This document shows positions 1 through 11,211 of a stretch of 64,000 nt of DNA, in pieces. Below the pieces are notes generated by a model. It was not told the origin of the DNA, did not search any database, and saw only the letters and a program-made list of their open reading frames with translations. Made by a program: the position numbers and the translations under genes. Source of the DNA: Ectobius pallidus (lineage: Eukaryota; Arthropoda; Insecta; Blattodea; Ectobiidae); the NCBI GenBank assembly GCA_964059195.1, contig CAXKWD010000008.1:49828502-49892501 (forward strand), in the 5' to 3' direction. The number at the start of each line of letters is the position of its first letter. The stretch's first letter is position 1.

Positions 1-160
1 TGCAAAACCCTCAAACTTAAATCTCTGTTCCAGCTGGCCTACAGTCCTAACGCTCCTATGTTTAATCTTAATTGGTGTAAATCACCTGGTCCTCCGAAAA
101 ACCTATTAATTGTACCTGAGTTCCCTTCATTTTGCTCCTCACGGACCGGATCTCCTTCAC
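1..160. other. Unassigned flank
   Basis: No reading frame, terminal repeat or tRNA-like motif was recognised. The stretch ends where similarity to the block at 17301 begins, so it is flank to the repeat that follows. Confidence 0.4.
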
Positions 161-378
161 TTTCCTTATGTTATACCATGTATCACCATTTTTCTGAGAT
201 ATAGAATTCTGGACCAGGGTGCACATAGCCTCGTGAAGACGAGGAGCTACTTGATAAAGAAATAGCGGTTTCAGTCATGAAGACCACCATCTGCCAATGT
301 AGAAGAATGGAGGAAGAAGATGCAACATGGGTAGTAGGCCTTGTCCCCTCATGGGATGAAGTTCTCTACCATTAGTAT
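161..378 (+). repeat. 5' truncated SINE body (copy A)
   Basis: This stretch shares with the SINE at about 48700-49005 the blocks around TCTGAGRTA, AGCCTCGTGA, GAGGAGCTACTTGATA and GGTAGGCC, but lacks the tRNA-like head. A near-identical paralogue lies at 17301-17516. Both copies are followed by the same mariner MITE, and in this copy an LTR element has been inserted between the two. It is seen as sequence similarity only; no promoter is left. Confidence 0.65.
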
Positions 379-1048
379 TGTCGTATCCCGGGGTCCTAAC
401 AAATTCTGACACCATTTTCCCCGGGATTACGACTTTATCAGGATGGCCCGAATTGATTAATTACATAAAAATATTAACACACGGTGAGGAAAAGAAGGAC
501 AGTATTGCGTTGCACTAAAAGTATAAATGCCAGTTTATAAAAACCCAAAATGACTAGAATTTATTACATTATTAAAATTAAATAACATACAAAAGAAATT
601 ACATGGTTACTTACATTTTTTACACTTCTGGTTGTCTTTACACTAAAAAGATATACTTGCGCCGAGGCGCCCAGCCTTGACGTCGTCCCATGTCGAGTCA
701 AGAGCCACGAATCTTTTGCAAGACGAGGTGAACAGTTTTCACCTGTTTAAATAAACTTCCGTGGTCAAGTCATTGCTCCGATTGGCATCCGTGACGTAAA
801 AAAACCTTAATTGCAATTTCCCGGTTCAATACTATTTCTTTACTTTTAACAACATATTCTTCCTTGTTTCACAACTGTTCTACCAGTCAATCACCTTTGA
901 ATTTTAGTCAGCAAAATAGCAAAGTTAATTCTTTTTAGCGTAAACTTCTGCGTCGACACTTTCCTATTTCCTCGTTGTGAACCCAATACTGGCTTATACT
1001 ACCAAAACCATTTAGAGGGCCCAATTCTTAATTTTTACAATCACAACA
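379..1048 (-). repeat. 3' LTR of LARD-like element
   Basis: This copy begins TG and ends CA on the plus strand. Read on the minus strand it is the downstream LTR. It differs from its partner by a 3-base insertion near 495 and a few single-base changes. Confidence 0.88.
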
Positions 1049-1064
1049 TTACCCCCCCCCCTAG
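1049..1064 (-). other. Candidate polypurine tract
   Basis: On the minus strand a run of about eleven G followed by TAA lies directly against the 3' LTR, the position expected for the plus-strand primer of reverse transcription. Confidence 0.6.
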
Positions 1065-4000
1065 CCCGAACGCACGGTAGGTGGGTTCGGACGGGGTTTG
1101 TGTATGTCTTTCATAGTTCTCTTATACTGATACAGATATAAAATCCTTAGTTATACTTGAATGTTGACATCGTCGTCGCATGTCGTAATGCGTACAGTTT
1201 GTTGTCTTTGCTTTGTATTATTTTTCTTTGCTTAATCTTCTTTTTCTGTTGGTTTGCGTTTTTGCCCTGTACTCCGAGGTGACTGAAAGTTTTATAATTT
1301 AATTCCGGTTATTCTTAATAATTTACCTATACATGTCATGGATACCAAAGGTAACGGCTTGACACACTAACTATCTTTCATAAAATTTCAATATTTTGTT
1401 TACTTTCTCTTTTTTTTCCTTTATGTTCAATTAATTCTTAAATACGTTAACCTAATATATTACCCTGATAAATTAAAAATCTGTCTCAATTAAAAAAAAA
1501 TCTTTGATTTCTTCCTAACATTTAAAAAAAAATCCTATGCCTTTAAATATACTGGTACTTCCCTATTGCTTAACCTAATTTACTTAAATGTTGTCTAAAA
1601 AAAAAAAAATTCTGATAAAATCCCTTGCTGTAATATAGATGATACTTCAGTTGTTCTTGACCTTGGGTTTAATTTCTTCGCGTCAGCTGGACTTGCTATA
1701 TTGTCTGCATGCAACGTTATGGAATGTGCTACCTCTGCATTCGTGTTGGTCGGAACTGCTATGTGATATTCTGCCCGTTTGTTCAACCAACTATAACATA
1801 TGGAGAAAAACAGTTATTAATAAAATGCGATTTAATCTGTAACACAGATAATATTATCCCTCAAAATCTACTTATTCCAAACAATATTTAATATTTGCAA
1901 CCGGTTAAAATTAAATCAAAACTAAAACATAAATTTTTTTTTCTTTTCTTTTAAAAAAATTGGAAATCATCTGGTTCCCACTCTCCCTTGAAAAAAAAAT
2001 CATAATCAACTTGAACATTTGTCAGTAACATTATAAAAAAAAATTAATTATCCTCTTATAAATAAAAACAATCAATTACCCTTAAATGGAAAACACCTAA
2101 CTCTTGTTTACTTCCAATAATGCTATATTTCCCTTGATTTAAATAACTGAACCAAAATTCAAAAATTACATCGTTCTGCGGCTTTCCTCCAAACACAATT
2201 GAAGCAAATCGCTTGGGTGTGCACGTCCCGATACGATATGTTTCAAGTGGATGTTGGTTCAAATAATTTAAAATTCTCATTTAATTTAAAAAAAAAACTT
2301 CCCGTAATATATATTTCCTTTAAACAATTCATTTTTAAAACTTTTCTTCATTTTCTCTCCTAATTAAATCAAACACTATACGGTATACTTCTTGGTTAAG
2401 CGACACACACTTGACTTCGCAAAGAACAGAACACTGATCATCTATTCTGAACTTTGTATATCATTTGCACATGCCCTCAATCCAATGACTAACCTTCCAA
2501 AAAAAAATTACAAAAAAACTCAATTCATTTAACAATAACAATTACTAAAATTTTCTGCAATATTTTGTAGCATCTATTAAAATTACGTCTACACGCGAAA
2601 TCCTATTCTGTTACAAAACATATTCAATTTTTACAATTTTATACTTTCCCAATGTTACTTTTATATACCCTTACACAGACTAATTAATCAATTTCCTGCA
2701 AAAAAATTATTTATTAATTCTTGGTGCTGTTAGCCGTTCACTCCCAGTGCCGGTGTTGTTGATCATGTGCATATCCATGGGTTACCTGAAACATACAAAA
2801 TTCTCTTAATCTAAATCACTGAAAATGCCTATCATTCGTTTTTTTTTCACTTGTCCCCTATAATCCTCAGTAATAAATATGATTAATGAACTCTATCGTT
2901 GCTTAAAATTCCACGATAGACAAAACTATTCCATCACCTATATATTTATTAAAACTCATATTTAGACATTGACATTATATTATCCCAACAAATTTTATTT
3001 CTTTCCTTTTCTTAACTTCCCATTAAAATCTATTTCTTATTTTAAGTGTACACTCGTTACTTGATACAACAACAAAAAAATCTCATACAATCATAATTCT
3101 TTACACTCTGTAAATTCATTTACATCCATTTCTTCCCTTTTTATCCACATGTATGATACTCAACATAATAACCATTTATCTGCACAGTTTTCTCACTAAA
3201 ACTGTTTTAACTCATTATTCCATAAAACTTAATATTTACGGTTACACTCAATAAAACATTTGAAATATAAAAAATGACACCCTTGTTATTGACCTAAATG
3301 AACAACATATCCCTTGCACAGTACTATCTAATATTAATATTCTGTAATTCTAGCATTTGACCCATAAGATTCCCACAACTGATTATACATATCCTTATCC
3401 AAAATGTTACAACATGCAATATCTTACTAAAAAAAATGTCTTACCTGGCTCATTTATACTTTTACAAAAAAAACAAATTTTGACCTGTCCTTCCCTCAAG
3501 TCACCCTAAACTTCAATTATACGCAATGCCTTTTTAAATTCTTAAATATTCTCACAACTACAAATTTTTCCTTTCAATTTATTTCACTTGTATTGTATTA
3601 TGAAATTAAATTCTGAAACATTTATTTTATTTATTTCATCCGGCTCTCTTTTTTTTCAAATTTAATACGATGGGCTCGGTCTACGGGAGTTGATGATCTT
3701 ATGATGGTATGGGGTAGGGTTCTTTCTCTACAGGACGTGCCTCGCCTGTCTTAATCCGGTCTTTGATTACGCTAATGTACCTTAATTCATTTTTTCTTTC
3801 TGCAATACTTTATTCTATCTGCTTCACTAATGTTCTCACTTTCTGTTACTACCCAGTAATATGTCCTATGCGTTTTTTCTTTCTCACGATTTCTATTTCT
3901 TCCGTCTTACACTTTACACATTTTATTTGAGTCCTCCTTCGCTTTTAATTGTCCATTATCTTTTAATTACCTAGCAATATATCTTCCATATATGCCCAAC

Positions 4001-5660
4001 CCCTTTGGGTTCCAAAGTTTCCCTGTCCTCCACAGTAACTTCTTTATTCACTATTAACTTCTTATTCTCTCTAATAAGTTTCTCTCGTGGACGCGCATCC
4101 CATTTTCACTTTTACTTCTCATATTATCATTTCACATTTTTTCTCTGGAGGCACCTTCACAATTCTACTATTAACATTTGACATCCTACCTGCATTTTGA
4201 CTGACTCGCAGGGGTGGATTCCCGTAGGACCTCTCCCTGGCAACCTTTGTTCTTGAAACATTTTCGGAGGTGTCCTTGGGTTGTGTTTTCCGAAGAATAA
4301 CACGGACTATTTCGGCGGATCAGACCGAAATTTTTCCTCCTAGTTTCACGTCATCGGTTGATTCCCGAGATTTAATTCCCCGCTGTACGCCAGTACATGC
4401 TATGTACCCTGTTAATAATAGGCAAATTGTGTTTACTCAAAAAAAAAAATCTAAACCCAGAATTCCCGCTTGGTGAATTCCTAACGGACATATTACAACA
4501 AAACTAAGTGTATTTTCTCCCTTTTTCTCCTTGCGGTTTTTTTTCGACTGCTCCCTTTACCCCTTTTCGCTATTACTTTAGTATTTTTCCCAACTGTTTA
4601 CCTTTTGACCCTTAAATTTACTCTCCCCGTACGCCTCTCTCGCACCCATGTTCCTGTTTCATCCCTCTCAACAATTTTATCTCCTGTTATTTGCTATGCA
4701 CTGAAAAAATTAATTATTATTACAATGTCAATACAAGTCATTGTGCTATAACATGTCACCTCAGCATTCTCATTTTCCTACTGCTGATTTCTGTAATGTA
4801 ACAAAATATCTGTTCCCTTGACTAACTTACATTATCTACAGTAAACATTCCTCTTTCATTAAATATTTAAATGAATGTTATCTTGCTTGTAATTTTTAAA
4901 ACTTCTTCAAATTGACAAATTATCTGACCAATATTTTCTTAAAAAAAAAAAATAAACCTATCTCTCGTTACTCTTAAAAATTTTGGGGGTTTTACGTTTT
5001 ATTATTACTTAAACTTTCTGTTATGCCCTCGTAAAACTTATTATTTCTTCCAAGTCCTTCCCGTTCATTTCCCATTTTCAAAATATCTTCTACAAATTTT
5101 AATTTCTGACCAAACTCATTATCATTGTCTATATTAATTTATTTAATTCTCAAAACTTTATCTTCTTTTGCAATTTCCAATTTAAACATTCTTATAAATT
5201 AAACCTTTCCTATTAAATTATTATTATTATTACTCTTTAATTTTATTTAATTACCCCTGGTCTACTTAATAAATTGCTACTGTAAAACATTATATTACTT
5301 AACTTAACAAAAATTTTAAAAAATTAATTTATCTCAATTAATCACAACCTTTAACATTAAACAAATATTTTTAATCTTTAATCCGCACATTCCTCAACTT
5401 ATTATAATCCGGTCTATTCTTAAAATGACAAACAAAAAATGTTATTTCCTTTAACCCTAACATTGGCATTTCAATTAATAATTACACAAACACAAATTAT
5501 TTTCTTTACAAATATCACTCTAAAAAAAAAATTTACAACATTACTCTACAAATTTTCAAAAAATATTAATTTAAACTTAAAATACGTAATTTATTTCTTC
5601 TGACATCGCGGTGAGTTCGCCCACTTCTTTACACTAATTTCGTCCCGCGTTGAATTCGCC
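1065..5660 (-). other. Non-coding interior of LARD-like element
   Basis: The interior is extremely AT-rich with many A and T homopolymers, and G is rare on the plus strand over most of it. No retroviral domain motif (zinc knuckle, DSG, YxDD, HHCC) was seen in any frame. A short 74-codon minus frame at 2056-2280 has no recognisable similarity. A more G/C-balanced patch lies at about 3650-4460. Confidence 0.6.
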
Positions 5661-5676
5661 CACTTCTTGACACCAA
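5661..5676 (-). other. Candidate primer-binding site
   Basis: Two bases inside the 5' LTR, the minus strand reads TTGGTGTCAAGAAGTGGG. A TGG-initial site is what the CCA end of a tRNA primer requires. The tRNA was not identified. A second, diverged copy of the same stretch lies about 40 bp further in. Confidence 0.55.
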
Positions 5677-5678
5677 TT

Positions 5679-6346
5679 TGTCGTATCCCGGGGTCCTAAC
5701 AAATTCTGACACCATTTTCCCCGGGATTACGACTTTATCAGGATGGCCCGAATTGATTAATTACATAAAAAATATTAACACACGGTGAGGAAAAGGACAG
5801 TATTGCGTTGCACTAAAAGTATAAATGCCAGTTTATAAAAACCCAAAATGACTAGAATTTATTACATTATTAAAATTAAGTAACATACAAAAGAAATTAC
5901 ATGGTTACTTACATTTTTTACACTTCTGGTTGTCTTTACACTAAAAAGATATACTTGCGCCGAGGCGCCCAGCCTTGACGTCGTCCCATGTCGAGTCAAG
6001 AGCCACGAATCTTTTACAAGACGAGGTGAACAGTTTTCACCTGTTTAAATAAACTTCCGTGGTCAAGTCATTGCTCCGATTGGCATCCGTGACGTAAAAA
6101 AACCTTAATTGCAATTTCCCGGTTCAATACTATTTCTTTACTTTTAACAACATATTCTTCCTTGTTTCACAACTGTTCTACCAGTCAATCACCTTTGAAT
6201 TTTAGTCAGCAAAATAGCAAAGTTAATTCTTTTTAGCGTAAACTTCTGCGTCGACACTTTCCTATTTCCTCGTTGTGAACCCAATACTGGCTTATACTAC
6301 CAAAACCATTTAGAGGGCCCAATTCTTAATTTTTACAATCACAACA
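5679..6346 (-). repeat. 5' LTR of LARD-like element
   Basis: About 99% identical by eye to 379-1048. Its outer end ACAACA is followed by the target duplication GTAT, which in turn abuts the TA of the neighbouring mariner MITE. Confidence 0.88.
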
Positions 6347-6352
6347 GTATTA

Positions 6353-6851
6353 CAGTGCTTTCACTGTACGACTTGGCCGGCAATCGCACGGGCCGACTAT
6401 CCGTGACTCATGCATCAAGCGCCCAAGTGATGCCTCGTTGTCTCACCGCTGAAGTCTAGCATGTGATCTGATTGCGTTCACACGTGAATAATTATTACAG
6501 CAGTGTTTGTGTTTTTTAATGGTTAAAGTAGTTTTTAGTTTTGCTTGAAGTGTTTTAAAAATGCCACGACATAATTATACATTGGAACTACTGCGTGTGA
6601 ATAGCAATTTTCTCAAAAGGTGCCGTAGATGTAATGATGCAGAAGGACGGCATTTCCAACATCTCCTGTGATAAGGTAAGTTTGTATTTTTATTTTATAT
6701 TTTCATATTTTATTGTGATTACAATTACGGAAATATATACGATTCGCCGGGAGTACCGTGATATGTCATGCGCCTGGCCCCGCATGCGGTTTATCTGTGA
6801 CGGTGGAGCGGCCCGTGCAATTGCTGGCCATGTCGTACAGTGAAAGCACTG
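6353..6851 (+). mobile_element. Mariner-derived MITE (copy A)
   Basis: Imperfect terminal inverted repeats of about 45 bp (CAGTGCTTTCACTGTACGAC at the left, its complement at the right) are flanked by TA on both sides (6351-6352, 6852-6853), the Tc1/mariner target. The 499-bp interior carries a 36-codon frame joining what look like the start and the end of a transposase, so this is an internal-deletion derivative of a mariner-like element. A second copy is at 17519-17999. Confidence 0.85.
6561..6671 (+). pseudogene. Micro-ORF: fused ends of a mariner transposase
   Basis: An ATG-initiated frame of 36 codons begins MPRHNYTLEL and ends EGRHFQHLL followed by a stop. The last nine residues nearly match the C-terminus of the mariner transposase at 30139-30168 (EGRHFQHML, stop), and both stops are followed by a similar AAGGTAAG. 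Family knowledge: deletion derivatives of mariners often keep only transposase ends. No catalytic aspartate region remains, so no transposase activity is expected. The frame is open in both MITE copies. Confidence 0.6.
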
Positions 6852-6863
6852 TATAACCATCAA

Positions 6864-7377
6864 TAAGCCATCCAAATCCAATGATTTCCCTATATTCCTC
6901 CAATAGGTTCCGCTTTTCGTCTTGGTTTCATGTTTATTTTATCATAATTAGGTAGTTGATAAAATATTTTCCTCAGCAACTGCAATTTAAGAATGATTAG
7001 CAAGTCCATGCAAATCTTTCGCACTTCGCCCGTGCCCAGGAAAACTAGGCATTTAGCTAACTAATAAATTCATTCTTATATATTCACAAAATACAGTATA
7101 CGGTTGAATTAAGAGCAACATATGAACTGTATACTGTGTTTTGTGAATCTGTATGAGTGAATTTATTAGTTAGCTAAATACTTGGTTTTCTTGGACTATT
7201 ATCAAAAGGGGTGAAGTGCGAAAGATTTGCATGGATTTATAAGTCATTCTTAAATTGCAGTTGCTGGGGTAAATATTTTATCAACTACCTAATTGTGACA
7301 AAATAAACATGAAACCAAGGCAAAAAGCAGAACCCAATGGAGGAATGTAGGGAAATCGTTGGATTTTGGTTGGCTTA
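6864..7377. repeat. Large palindrome (foldback), copy A
   Basis: Two arms of about 235 bp are imperfect reverse complements around a loop of about 27 bp at 7102-7128. The outer ends read TAAGCCATCCAAATCC and, at the right, its diverged complement. The right arm runs straight into the GTTGG-rich block. A paralogue is at 18012-18530. Confidence 0.8.
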
Positions 7378-7627
7378 TGGATGGAATTATGTTGGAATTC
7401 GGATGGCAACAGTTGGCATTCTGTTGGCATTACAATGATGGCCCAACAGATGGCCAACGAACATTCCGATCTGTTGGGATTTTGTTGGATATTGGTTGGC
7501 TACAGTTGGCAATTGGTTGGGTAAAACGAACTTTGCCAACGGAACCCCGACGGACATTCCTAACCGTTGACCAACGAAACATGGCGATCATTTCCCAACA
7601 TTGGCCCAACGATCTGTGCTACTAGGG
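7355..7627 (+). repeat. GTTGG/CCAAC-rich terminus of a DNA element
   Basis: Sixteen GTTGG or CCAAC pentamers in both orientations occur within 273 bp. The block ends in TGTGCTACTAGGG, the complement of the terminus CCCTAGTAGCACA at 13284. This is the right end of the element found complete at 13284-18781. Clustered short subterminal repeats in both orientations are typical of transposase-binding regions, for example in CACTA elements. Confidence 0.7.
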
Positions 7628-8059
7628 TTATTGAACCTACATGAACCAGGTTCATGAACACTTCTCATGATATAGAAATGTTGAAATATGAAAGTTACTA
7701 GGGAAAAATCCTGCATTTTGGGCAGTTTTTCGATTTTTTAAAAATCTTTGAAAACTTTGAAGCGCCATATCTCGGTACGTAATTGGTTTTAAGAAACGGT
7801 AAACAGTGCAAATGTTAGGAAATTTAATGGAATATTTTAGGCTAAGATGCTTTGTTTAGGAGTTATAAAGAAAACATTGAAATAAGCCCAAAAGTGTCAA
7901 TGTTTTTCGGCTGCCCTGAAGTTCTCACAGGGATCTCGAATTGGATTCTACATTACAGAACATCCACATACAACATATAGAAAAATCATTAACTTTGGAC
8001 CTTTTTCCAGGCAAAAGTACCTGGTGACTGAACTACATGCTATATACACTGCAAAAAGT
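7628..8059. other. Unassigned stretch
   Basis: No open frame, inverted repeat or known family was recognised. The sequence lies between the GTTGG-element terminus and a minus-strand SINE. Confidence 0.4.
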
Positions 8060-8240
8060 TTTGGGGCTGAACCCAGATATATTTCGTGCACAGGCTAGTG
8101 ATTAGAAGGTGTACACCATCATCTCTCCTAAATCTAGCCGTCAGAATCAGATTACAAAATATGCCCGTACCAGGAATCAAACCTGGCCCGCCGCGATGGA
8201 ATGCACGCATGCTACCAACCGCACCATGGCAGCTGAGATA
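8060..8240 (-). mobile_element. tRNA-derived SINE
   Basis: On the minus strand a B-box-like GGTTTGATTCC (8173-8183) and an A-box-like region around TGGTGCGGTTGGTAGC upstream give a tRNA-related head, followed by a non-tRNA body to about 8060. The pol III boxes are internal. It is not a functional tRNA: no cloverleaf with a sound acceptor stem was found. Confidence 0.65.
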
Positions 8241-8448
8241 TAAAAAATGACGTAAAAATTAAGCTGAAGAAATCAAGGACTCATCTCCCTTATGCCTACA
8301 CCATTTGATCTCTCATTGCTTTGCTATACAGTGATAGTTGCTGTCAGCTTTCTACCTCTCCCCCTCATTCACATAATGGTGATATTGTACACTGCATGGT
8401 AATTGGAATGGCACTGCTAACACGTTGGCACAGTTCACTGACCATTAG

Positions 8449-9246
8449 GGTTCGTGCAAGCAACATGTATAGTGGGTCTTTCTGTTCAAATGACCGCTCT
8501 TAGTTCTCCCGCGTCTGACTCAGCAATTCTAACCAATTTCATCATATCAAGTAAGCGACAGATGTTCTTCCGCGCCCGTTTTCATGTGCAAAGCTCTAGG
8601 CGTCTGTGCACGCATCAAGCTCAGTTCTTCGTCAGCCTGCACAGCGTTCCGACGTGTGTAGCTAAGATCCATATTCGCGCGTTTCAAGTCACTGTGCAAC
8701 ACTTGTATCAGTGCTCTTAAACCCGAATTTTGTACAAAACTACAAATTATCAAGTTTTGTTTTACACTCGCATTCGCTCAGCAGCAAGTGCAACAGTGTT
8801 ACAATTATTTTAGCTAACTTTCCTTTGTGTTATGGTCGTGCTAGACTTGCATGCCATTGTGATATCAGTAGTTTACAGTGCATCATCATATCATAATTCT
8901 GTTACGCAAAATATTGATATTACAAACAAGTCTCATCGATTACCATTCAATATCAACTATTACGAGTGTTTCAGTGTATAATTTAATACAGTTTGTAAAT
9001 ATCATACATTTACATCCACGTGCTAGTGTTTTCGCGCCAATTTATTACATTGGCTATTTAAGTTGTTTCAAGCATATTTCATTTATTTATTTATTGCATC
9101 TCGTGTGATAATAAAGTTTCCATAGTAGTTAAGACATGTTATAAGTTGCTTTTCATGTAATATTCGTTGGATCCCTGTGTCCATTACCGGTTATGTATCC
9201 CCTACTCTAAACCCTTTATGGTAACCTTTTTATTACGATTACGTAA
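8449..9246 (+). repeat. 5' LTR of BEL/Pao copy 1
   Basis: Starts GGTTCGTGCAAG (the first base is changed relative to the TG of its partner) and runs to the primer-binding site. A polyadenylation-like AATAAA lies near 9110. The end beyond 9222 is inferred because the partner LTR is truncated. Confidence 0.75.
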
Positions 9247-9247
9247 T

Positions 9248-9265
9248 TGGTCCTCCTCCCTAGCT
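9248..9265 (+). other. Candidate primer-binding site, BEL copy 1
   Basis: TGGTCCTCCTCCCTAGCT lies just inside the 5' LTR and begins with the TGG expected of a tRNA 3'-end complement. The tRNA was not identified. Confidence 0.5.
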
Positions 9266-9663
9266 CCAAGAGGCTAGATCCTTTCTTTATCATTTATACT
9301 AATTTTTCCAGTATGACCCCAACATATGTTCCTCTCGAACCGGATCATAACCTAGCATTTGGTCCTATCTCGGGCACGGATATTCAGTACATTTTGAAAC
9401 TCTTACATGCGCATCGCTTTGCGCTCACTATTCGTTAGTATGTTACTCTGGCTACCGCGAAGATTTCGCCTTTTCATTCGACAGTGAATTCCGGTCCCAG
9501 TCAACATACTACGCGTGCTCGCCAATTTGATCATACGGCTACCGCGCTGGGCTACTGAACAGTCTGCAGTGAACTCCGGTTCCAGTCAACGAACATCAAA
9601 GCAGCCGTCACAGCAGCGACAACTTCACAACATTCAACTTCAGCAAGTATTTCTCTTCACAAC

Positions 9664-11211
9664 ATGGATCAAGAACTCAGATCTCTAATTAAACGCAGAG
9701 GAATCATCAAACGCGAGCTTACATATCTACAAAAGTCGTGTGATACTGCAAACAAAGAAACGGATGTTTTTAGTAAAGGTGAAGTTCGACAAATTGAATG
9801 AAGTATGGGATAAATATGACATCGTTCAAACGCAAATCGAATTTCTTCTGGAAGCAGAAACAGATTTGGATGAATATGCAGAACACAAGGAAGCTATGAT
9901 GAACAGTTACTTCGATTTAAAAGCTAAACTCAGTGCTCTTGTATGTCATCATGAACAGCAAGTTGATAGAGTAAGTTCTCATCACAGTCAACGATCACAG
10001 TATAACAGTGAAACTTCACATTGTACCTCTCATTCCTGCAATTCACAGTCTAACAAGGCCATGCCTTTAGCTGTAATTCAATTGCCAATATTTGAAGGCG
10101 ATGTGACCAAGCTCAAACACTTTTATGATACTTTTTGCAGTCTAGTCGTGAATAATGAATCTTAGCTCCGATTCAAAAGTATCATTACCTTTTATCATCG
10201 CTGAAAGTTCAAGCGCATAGTCTCGTACAAAACTTACCTATCACCAGCGATAATTTCTCATTGGCATGGGACTTAGTTTGTGCTCGCTATAACAACACAA
10301 GGTTAATAGCCACAGCGTATATAAAAGAGTTGATTTCATTGCCACAAATAAAATTCAAGGTAACAAAAGTACGGAACCTTCTAAACAGATTCCAGAGCAA
10401 CTTAAACGCAGTAGAAGCTCTATCTCTAGAAGTTCCACTTCACATCATTCTGATGCAGTTTCTTTTAGATCATCTTTCTGACAGCATTCGCAAGGAGTGG
10501 GAGAGTAAAATCGACTCACAAAGTTTTACGTCTCTCCAAGAGCTCATAACTTTCCTAGAATCTAAAGCACATTCACTAGAGATTCTAGCGACTTCTAACA
10601 GCATATCCAGCCCATCAACAAGAGGAAAAGGTGAGCTGCGATCACATCAACACACTGTCAAAGAAGCTTGGCAGTCGTACACATCTACAAAAAGCAATTC
10701 CTGTACATACTGTCAGGAAAACCACAAGCTGTACCACTGCAATGAATTTCGTGAGCTTCAAATCAACGAACGATGGAATTTCATCAAATCGCAGAACCTG
10801 TGTGTAAATTGTTTCTTCTCAACTCACAAGGTATACCAGTGCAAGTTATAATCATTCTGCAATTGTGGTCAGTCAGTGCATAGCCAACTACTACACAATG
10901 AAACGAATAGGGTTTCTCGAGCAGAATCTCCTCCTGCTACGTTCGATGATGAAGACCAAGTGCATTCATTTGTGGTCACTTGTAAATCATCACAACAGCA
11001 AGTCTGTCCACAGTGTAAACATAAGCATGATCTACACAAATGTGGTAACTTCAGAAAGTTAAGTGTACAAAATCGGTGGAACTTTGTACGATCTAAAAAA
11101 CTGTTCTTTAATTGCTTCTCTCCAGATCATAAAATGCAGCAGTGTTCATTAGCTTCTTATTGCAAATGTAATTCAACGCACAGCAAAATTTTACACTTTG
11201 TACATAAGTAA
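9664..11211 (+). pseudogene. gag: BEL/Pao gag pseudogene
   Basis: The start MDQELRSLIKRR aligns with the gag start of the BEL copy at 43270 (minus). Blocks in order are an N-terminal coiled region (9664-9990), the Pao gag core (about 10060-10600, DUF1759-like) and a first CCHC-like zinc block CTYCQENHKLYHC (about 10705). A second, similar block with CPQCKHKHDLHKC follows at about 11000-11205, so the zinc region is duplicated. Frameshifts fall near 9772 and 10163, and a stop and frame change lie between the zinc blocks near 10850. No protease follows. Family knowledge: gag packages the retroelement RNA. This copy cannot make a full protein. Confidence 0.85.

Larger units (their letters stand above)
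379..6346 (-). mobile_element. Non-autonomous LTR retrotransposon (LARD-like)
   Basis: Two direct repeats of about 670 bp (379-1048 and 5679-6346), starting TGTCGTATCC and ending TCACAACA, enclose 4.6 kb. The target duplication GTAT is at 375-378 and 6347-6350, and the uninterrupted target survives at 17514-17517. Orientation is inferred as minus: a G-run purine tract abuts the low-coordinate LTR and a primer-binding-like TGGTGTCAAGAAGTGGG abuts the high-coordinate LTR. The two LTRs differ by only a few changes, so the insertion is recent. No gag, protease, reverse transcriptase or integrase reading frame was found in the very AT-rich interior, so it must have been moved by another element's proteins. 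A 4-bp duplication suits Ty3/gypsy, but the superfamily is inference. Confidence 0.88.

Noticed and set aside
2740..2800. Splice acceptor and exon on the minus strand
   Set aside because: The acceptor-like TGTATGTTTCAG is followed by stops in two frames and no conserved frame; the LARD interior is otherwise non-coding.
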